DNA from: Thermococcus profundus
GTDB lineage: Archaea; Methanobacteriota_B; Thermococci; Thermococcales; Thermococcaceae
Assembly (NCBI RefSeq): GCF_002214585.1
Contig: NZ_CP014862.1
Location: forward strand, 1,054,001 to 1,118,000
Reading direction: 5' to 3'
Length of the DNA stretch: 64,000 nt
Shown here: in pieces, positions 55,018 to 64,000 of the stretch
How positions within the stretch are numbered: the stretch's first letter is position 1
Layout of the letters: every line of letters starts with the position of its first letter
Made by a program: the position numbers and the translations under genes
The notes under the pieces: model-generated
Databases searched by the model: none
The model's input: the letters and a program-made list of their open reading frames with translations, nothing else
What the model was told of the DNA's origin: nothing

Positions 55018-55684
55018 AACATCTTTCCCCCTTGATCTTCAGGTAAAGCCTTCCAGCATTGGTTGCTTTATATCTTGGAGCCCTTCCATCGGGCTTTTCG
55101 GCTTTAACAAGACCGTATTTTGTCATTTCTTTCAGCTCATTACTGATAGTTGCCGGGGAAACCCCAAGCTCCTCAGATATCTTCCTCACACTTTTACCAT
55201 CAAGGAAGCCACAGATTATCCTTGTCCATCTTCTGTTGGATGGTGCTAGAAACGGCCCCAGTTCAAGAGAAATATGTCCTGAGAGGTTCTCAAAGTCGCT
55301 TTCTACTATAACTCTAACGTCCTCGATGGTCAAAAGTGCCAGGAGCGTGGATACAATGAGCGGCCTCATGCCACCCGAGAGGACTGCCAGAATGAGGCGA
55401 TCGTTGGTCAGGTTGTCGTTTATAGCGTGGGATATCTTGGTTACTATCTCCTCGCCGTTAAGAGGGACCTCCAGGATCACCATGTGCTCTCCCCCAATTA
55501 TGGGGGAGGTTATGTTTTTTATTGCGTTGATTGCGTTGACGGTTCTTTGCTCCCCCTGATATCCCTTAGGAACGATCGCCAAGAGCTTGTCCCCGGCTTC
55601 GAGCCCATTGGCGCCTTCCCTCTTTCTCACCAGTGCCCTAACAATGAACCTCTCATCAAAGCCCACCGGAAAGACCACGAGCAA
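55007..55684 (-). CDS. csa3: CRISPR transcription regulator Csa3 (CARF-wHTH)
   Basis: The 225-residue protein combines an N-terminal CARF domain (about 1-145, with LAVLSGGMRPL) and a C-terminal winged helix (KSVRKISEELGVSPATISNEL then DGRAPRYKATNAGRLYL). Csa3 proteins bind cyclic oligoadenylate and control cas or adaptation genes. The start is TTG 55684 after GGTGGG, overlapping cas3'' by 29 bases. Candidate target repeats lie upstream of csa5 (61167-61225). Confidence 0.9.
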   Translation of the reverse strand: MLVVFPVGFDERFIVRALVRKREGANGLEAGDKLLAIVPKGYQGEQRTVNAINAIKNITSPIIGGEHMVILEVPLNGEEIVTKISHAINDNLTNDRLILAVLSGGMRPLIVSTLLALLTIEDVRVIVESDFENLSGHISLELGPFLAPSNRRWTRIICGFLDGKSVRKISEELGVSPATISNELKEMTKYGLVKAEKPDGRAPRYKATNAGRLYLKIKGERCYED

Positions 55685-56318
55685 CGTCCCACCCCCTAAC
55701 GTTTAGGACTTCAAAGATCTCTCTTCCAAGGGTGCTGCCAGTTCCACCCCTGTTTAATGCCGCAGCGTAGTTGTCTGCAACGACCAGAGGAAGCAGAAGC
55801 GAATAAACGCCTTTCAGGTTTCTTCTCATGACTTCTTCTGCTTCTTGCATAAATTCATTCCACTTTTTCCATGGGAGTTCCCTAGGTAGCCTTTCTCCCG
55901 AAAGCTCTTCGAGTACGGATAAACAGTCATTACAAAGCTCAAGGTTCTTTGGTTTCTCAGGGCTTCTGTACCTAACCCAGTCGTGATGGTGGAGGAGTAT
56001 CGCGACGGACATTACATCCCCCACTCCCCCGTATTTCCCGAAGACCTCTCCCGCCACAAGAGCAGAATAAAACTCATGAAATCGGAACTTTTCCCGTCTT
56101 TTCTGAAATCCTTCGAGGCACTTTCCAACGTCGTGAATGATGTGGGTTTTTTTCAGAACTTCCCCTGCGAGCTTAGGATCCACGTTCAAAACCCTGGAGA
56201 GGAAGCTAGCATAGCCCCTGCGAAGATACAGTCCCTCAATGATATCGAGGCCCCGCCTTATGTGGGCTTCCATCGTTTCTACACATGTTCCATTCTCAAA
56301 ATATGCACACGCGTTCAT
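55656..56318 (-). CDS. cas3'': Cas3'' HD nuclease
   Basis: A 220-residue stand-alone HD-domain nuclease: first His in MEAHIRRGLDII, the HD pair in IIHDVGKCLEGF, then EFYSALVAGE and LLHHHDWVRY. It cuts the displaced DNA strand in type I-A interference together with the separate Cas3' helicase. Its start forms an ATGA overlap with the cas3' stop. Confidence 0.92.
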   Translation of the reverse strand: MNACAYFENGTCVETMEAHIRRGLDIIEGLYLRRGYASFLSRVLNVDPKLAGEVLKKTHIIHDVGKCLEGFQKRREKFRFHEFYSALVAGEVFGKYGGVGDVMSVAILLHHHDWVRYRSPEKPKNLELCNDCLSVLEELSGERLPRELPWKKWNEFMQEAEEVMRRNLKGVYSLLLPLVVADNYAAALNRGGTGSTLGREIFEVLNVRGWDVARGLSGGL

Positions 56319-57889
56319 TGGATACCACGCTCCCAGTCGTACTCGCCCGTGAAGACAACCTCAACGTTCTCTCCTAATGCAATTGATTTCGCCACTTTGT
56401 AGGCATCGTTTAAGTTCTGCATCTCTCCCTTCCAACCCTTTATCTCCACGACTCCCCTGGAGTAAAGCTCCACCAGCTTGGAGGGGCTTATCAGTACGGC
56501 TTCACCCCCCACTGAAAGCGGAATTAGGAATCCTCGCATAACCGGAGTGCCACTGGCGGTTAAGTGCTCTATCGCACTTAGAACATGGGGTGCTCTTTTG
56601 GTATGATCCGCCATGAGCTTGACAAGAGTCCCTTTGAGCTTCCGATTAACGTTCTTTGTGATGGATGTTAGCTTCTCCCCGTGAACCTCCGTAACTATTG
56701 CCTGATATGTGTCCGGCACCCTCGGAAGGAGCTGGCTTTCCTTCATCAACTTTACTGTCTTTTCGACTTTATCCTCTGGATATGGTCCGCAGGGTGCATC
56801 TTCAAGGACGACTATTTTCGCTTTCATTTCACTCCCATATCGGGCCACCCTTCCAAAGCGCTGGAGGAGGGAATTTATAGGTGCTCTGTCCGTGACCATA
56901 GTGTCAACTGAAAAGTCAACGCCCGCTTCGACCGCCTGCGTTCCGATGAGGAGGAAATTCCCATCTTTTATCCACTCTCTCAAGCGTCTGACAAGCTCCC
57001 GTTTGTGACTTGGTGTCATTCTGCCATGGATCAGCATAATTCCCTCGCTTTCAGGCCAAATATATGGATCGTTCTTGGCTTTGTTAAACAGCTCAACGGC
57101 TCTTTTAACCGAGTTCACTATAATTGCGTTTCTCTTTCCCGGTTCTATGAAATCGAGGGGATTTCCTTGCTTGAACTCGATATCAACCTCTTTTTTCAGC
57201 TCTCTCTCGATGAATGGATCGTCCTCCTGGGGGGATAAAACGCGGAAGTCGTAGCCGTTTTTCTTTGCGTATTTCTCGAAGATTCTCCTGTGAGCTTCCG
57301 ATAATGTGGCGGTCATAACCACGATGGGAACTTTCTGGGATGTGAGGAACTCAATAACTGATAGAAATGCAGTCACCATTGATTCGTCCTCAAGAAGGAA
57401 GTGGGCTTCATCGAAGATTATCAGCGAGGTCAGTATCGAGGCCTGGGTTAAGTAATCATAGCCAAACTCCAAGCCAGCTTTAATCCTGTGCCTCTTCTTT
57501 GTGTTGAGCTTTAGCAGATCCCATGTGAACGTGTCCGCGGTGGTGATGTTGAGCGGAAAGAGGTGGAGGAACTCACCGCTTGACCCCATCATCTTGGTTC
57601 TGGAGAACCCAAATGCCTCCTCCGCTGTTTTCTGGATGTCTTCTATGATCGAACGCATTGGGAGAACGTGAATTACCCTATCAAAGATGGAGGCGTCCCA
57701 AAGGGAGTGAACCGCCAGGGCAAAGCTTAGGAGAGTTTTTCCGTAGCCTGTGGGGGCCTGGAGAACTAAAAAAGGTGGATTCTCGGAGGAGGTGATAAGA
57801 TGAAATGCCTCCTCAAGTAGGGGCCTTCTCTCCGGCTCGAACCCCTTTGCCTCCGCGAGCTTCAGGAGTGCCTTCTCAAAAGCTTTCAA
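56315..57889 (-). CDS. cas3': Cas3' helicase
   Basis: The 524-residue superfamily 2 helicase has Walker A LQAPTGYGKTLLS, DEAH box IIFDEAHFLL, motif III MTATLSEAH, motif V GTQAVEAGVDFSVD and motif VI QRFGRVARYG. It unwinds target DNA recruited by Cascade. The TTG at 57889, in a TTGA overlap with the cas8a2 stop and after GGGGGTG, is the likely start; the frame extends to 57916 without support. Confidence 0.92.
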   Translation of the reverse strand: MKAFEKALLKLAEAKGFEPERRPLLEEAFHLITSSENPPFLVLQAPTGYGKTLLSFALAVHSLWDASIFDRVIHVLPMRSIIEDIQKTAEEAFGFSRTKMMGSSGEFLHLFPLNITTADTFTWDLLKLNTKKRHRIKAGLEFGYDYLTQASILTSLIIFDEAHFLLEDESMVTAFLSVIEFLTSQKVPIVVMTATLSEAHRRIFEKYAKKNGYDFRVLSPQEDDPFIERELKKEVDIEFKQGNPLDFIEPGKRNAIIVNSVKRAVELFNKAKNDPYIWPESEGIMLIHGRMTPSHKRELVRRLREWIKDGNFLLIGTQAVEAGVDFSVDTMVTDRAPINSLLQRFGRVARYGSEMKAKIVVLEDAPCGPYPEDKVEKTVKLMKESQLLPRVPDTYQAIVTEVHGEKLTSITKNVNRKLKGTLVKLMADHTKRAPHVLSAIEHLTASGTPVMRGFLIPLSVGGEAVLISPSKLVELYSRGVVEIKGWKGEMQNLNDAYKVAKSIALGENVEVVFTGEYDWERGIQ

Positions 57890-59085
57890 AGTAGCACCCC
57901 CAGGTGTTCCTGCCACATGAAGGTTTTCATAACCTTCCGAAACTCCCCACTTGCCCTGCCGCTACCCTCCAGAAGGGCCCTGCCCTGCCGGAACAGTCTG
58001 AAAACGGCGTCTCTGAGTAACTCCCGCCTTCCGCTGTTAATGGCCCTGTACAGGTCTTTGAGGAAGATATATGCCAACATCTCACCGTCACCGTTGACGC
58101 CCTTCCAGAGTTCCTTTTCTGCGATATCCACAAGGGCCCAGAGAGGGTATTTCCGAACCGTAGCGTTCCTATCTTTGAGCTCTACGAGAAGGGGCAGGCC
58201 TCCAATGCCGACGGACTCTATTCTCTTCACGTATTCGGTCATGTACTCGCTTAATCCCGTCAAGTTAAGCTGTATGGTCTTGAGCTCGGTGTAAACCTGT
58301 CCTTCAAGGCTTATCAGGTGTAGTGTCACAGGATAAACTTCCTCAGCGACGTTCCGTCCTTCCTCAGCGAGCTTCATCGCCAGCTTCATCTCGTAGAGCT
58401 CTTCCGTGCTCAGAGAGATTCTGCCCGAGGCTCCGGCACCTGTTAAGGGGAGGATACCTTTCTCAATGACATCCTCAACCTCATAGGGCCAGAAACCCTC
58501 AATCCCCGGCTTTGTCATCAGGTAGTACTTTCCCCCTATGAAGCCTGCGAAGCCCGTGAAGAAGCCTAAGGCTATAAAAGAGAACCACAGGGGATCCATG
58601 CGTATCTGGGCCTTCTGGCTGGTTGTAGGACTTAGAAATCCGCTCTGGCGTTCGTAATACTCCGGTTGCTTGATTATCGCCGGCAAAATGGCCTGCTCCC
58701 TGTTGTACACTACTCCGAGATATGTCCCGTTTTTATCTGTTTTTATTGTGGATAATGACTCAATTGGGTCTATCTTTCCGTCCCTGAGCAGTTTTATGGT
58801 TTCCTTAACCACAAGCTCAAAGAGTTCACCGTAGGTTTCAGGAGCACTCCTCCCGAACCATGCCTTCAGAACCTTGTCAAAGGAACTTCTGTCATTTCTT
58901 CCCATTTTTGAAGTGTGAACCTTCATCCTGTTACCAAGGGATTTCAATGCCCCCTCAATTGCATCGGCAAGCTCTTCTTCGTCGGGTTCAATCCCGGCGT
59001 CCATTATAACCCACGACATGCCCAAGGCGAGCAGTTCTCTGGTTAGACCTTCGTAGGGATAGCTTGAGAGAGCCTCAAGGAGCAA
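57886..59085 (-). CDS. cas8a2: Type I-A Cascade large subunit Cas8a2 (Csa4)
   Basis: The 399-residue protein has little recognisable motif content, but size, position between cas5 and cas3' and segments such as GFLSPTTSQKAQIRMDPLWFSFIALGFFTGF mark it as Cas8a2/Csa4. It recognises the PAM in type I-A. GGAGGTGG six bases upstream favours TTG 59085, which cuts the overlap with cas5 to 11 bases; ATG 59103 and 59139 are alternatives. Confidence 0.82.
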   Translation of the reverse strand: MLLEALSSYPYEGLTRELLALGMSWVIMDAGIEPDEEELADAIEGALKSLGNRMKVHTSKMGRNDRSSFDKVLKAWFGRSAPETYGELFELVVKETIKLLRDGKIDPIESLSTIKTDKNGTYLGVVYNREQAILPAIIKQPEYYERQSGFLSPTTSQKAQIRMDPLWFSFIALGFFTGFAGFIGGKYYLMTKPGIEGFWPYEVEDVIEKGILPLTGAGASGRISLSTEELYEMKLAMKLAEEGRNVAEEVYPVTLHLISLEGQVYTELKTIQLNLTGLSEYMTEYVKRIESVGIGGLPLLVELKDRNATVRKYPLWALVDIAEKELWKGVNGDGEMLAYIFLKDLYRAINSGRRELLRDAVFRLFRQGRALLEGSGRASGEFRKVMKTFMWQEHLGVLL

Positions 59086-59809
59086 GGACAACCACCTCCC
59101 CATCGAGTTCTGCAATCGACAGTCTCCCTTGGACCTCAACTGTTCCTTCGGGGTAAAACATTACCATGCGTTTGGCGTTGGAGTAGTCGCCGATTCCTGA
59201 GCGCCAGTCAACGACCATTTGGAGAGTTCCTTTACCCTGCACGTTAACTCCCTTAAAGGGGAATGCATATGCTGTTTTGACATTATTTGCCTCGCGAAGC
59301 TGCACTTTTCCTTTCTTCACGTCTTCAACGCTGACTATCGACTCTCTTGAGCCAAGCCTCGTTATTCCCCATGATGCTCTCTCTAGGTCTTTTGTACTGT
59401 AGGTACTCTCGGAGAGAACGTCCTCATCAACAAAATACGCGGCTGTTAGGGAGTTGGTGGAGTCTCCATAGAAAACTGCAAAGGGGAACGAAGTTACTGC
59501 ACTCTGTACTTTCCCGCGGTAAATTGTATTGATTTTCAGGAGGGAACCATAGAGCTTTGGTCTGCCCTCCGTCTTAATAGTGACCCACTTAAAGAGGCTC
59601 ATTACGGATTCCGCTTTGCTTTTGAAGTTTTTCTTCTCGTAAGTGGTCTCTCCTCTGTTGCCGCTGATGTGGAGGAGAGGGTACGCTATTGCACCTATCA
59701 GTGTGGTCGGTGGAACGTAACGCAGTGCAGTGCGCATCTTGCTCTGAGGGAGAGCGCGGAGGGCTATTATCCCGGTGGGCCTCAGCTGAACTTTTAAAAA
59801 TAAAGTCAA
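59075..59809 (-). CDS. cas5a: Cascade subunit Cas5 (I-A)
   Basis: A 244-residue RAMP protein with the Cas5 start MTLFLKVQLRPTGIIALRAL and YVPPTTLIGAIAYPLL. It caps the crRNA 5' handle in Cascade. GAGGTGG and its position 10 bases after the cas7 stop point to TTG 59809 as start; the longer frame to 59851 would overlap cas7. Confidence 0.9.
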   Translation of the reverse strand: MTLFLKVQLRPTGIIALRALPQSKMRTALRYVPPTTLIGAIAYPLLHISGNRGETTYEKKNFKSKAESVMSLFKWVTIKTEGRPKLYGSLLKINTIYRGKVQSAVTSFPFAVFYGDSTNSLTAAYFVDEDVLSESTYSTKDLERASWGITRLGSRESIVSVEDVKKGKVQLREANNVKTAYAFPFKGVNVQGKGTLQMVVDWRSGIGDYSNAKRMVMFYPEGTVEVQGRLSIAELDGEVVVLAP

Positions 59810-59819
59810 AGGAACCACC

Positions 59820-64000
<4,181 letters not shown>

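Overview
The window reads as a chromosome segment of a hyperthermophilic archaeon of the order Thermococcales, most likely Thermococcus. The evidence is a cytosolic sulfhydrogenase operon, the redox regulator SurR beside Pdo, a CGP-CTERM surface protein, archaeal-type fructose-bisphosphate aldolase, aIF5A, geranylgeranyl reductase, TTTATA-type promoters, GGTGA/GGAGG ribosome sites with frequent GTG and TTG starts, and a CRISPR repeat ending (in the transcribed sense) in ATTGAAAG.

Region 1 (1-10220) is redox metabolism. A truncated lipoprotein gene is followed by a hydrogenase maturation protease. A leftward three-gene operon (NuoE-like, NuoF-like, and a 953-residue 2Fe2S/GltD/NuoG-like fusion) resembles a flavin-based electron-bifurcating oxidoreductase. 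A divergent rightward operon encodes a four-subunit NAD(P)-linked sulfhydrogenase. The gap between the two operons holds two overlapping copies of the full SurR motif GTTn3AACn5GTT, and the surR gene lies at 47116-47832.

Region 2 (10270-35656) is mixed housekeeping: a PadR regulator with an MFS exporter, an L-asparaginase homologue, a 2050-residue surface protein with a gingipain-type (C25) peptidase domain, molybdo/tungstopterin genes (moaB, moeA, with a vapBC pair between them) beside wtpBC transporter genes, a MutS-related ATPase, a chemoreceptor, a MATE transporter, aIF5A, a large membrane protein, a phosphodiesterase, fructose-bisphosphate aldolase, a GltPh/GltTk-type aspartate transporter and biotin ligase.

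Region 3 (35738-50668) holds a CGP-CTERM surface protein, AlaX-M, a broken membrane-protein gene beside a strongly structured non-coding stretch (39008-39240), tRNA m2G10 methyltransferase, QueE, topoisomerase I, a lipid reductase/ferredoxin/SurR operon diverging from Pdo at an exact SurR site, a P-loop protein and a metallo-beta-lactamase-fold enzyme.

Region 4 (50682-64000) is a CRISPR-Cas island: an array of 31 repeats plus one decayed terminal repeat, a leader of about 0.5 kb, cas2, and a leftward type I-A operon (csa5-cas7-cas5-cas8a2-cas3'-cas3''-csa3-cas6-cas4). Next comes a second leftward set, cas3-cas4-cas1, whose cas3 runs off the window and is AT-rich. The I-A interference module therefore sits between cas1 and cas2. 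Repeats of GTTTA and a perfect inverted repeat upstream of csa5 are candidate operators for the CARF regulator Csa3. No tRNA or rRNA gene and no intact transposase was found.
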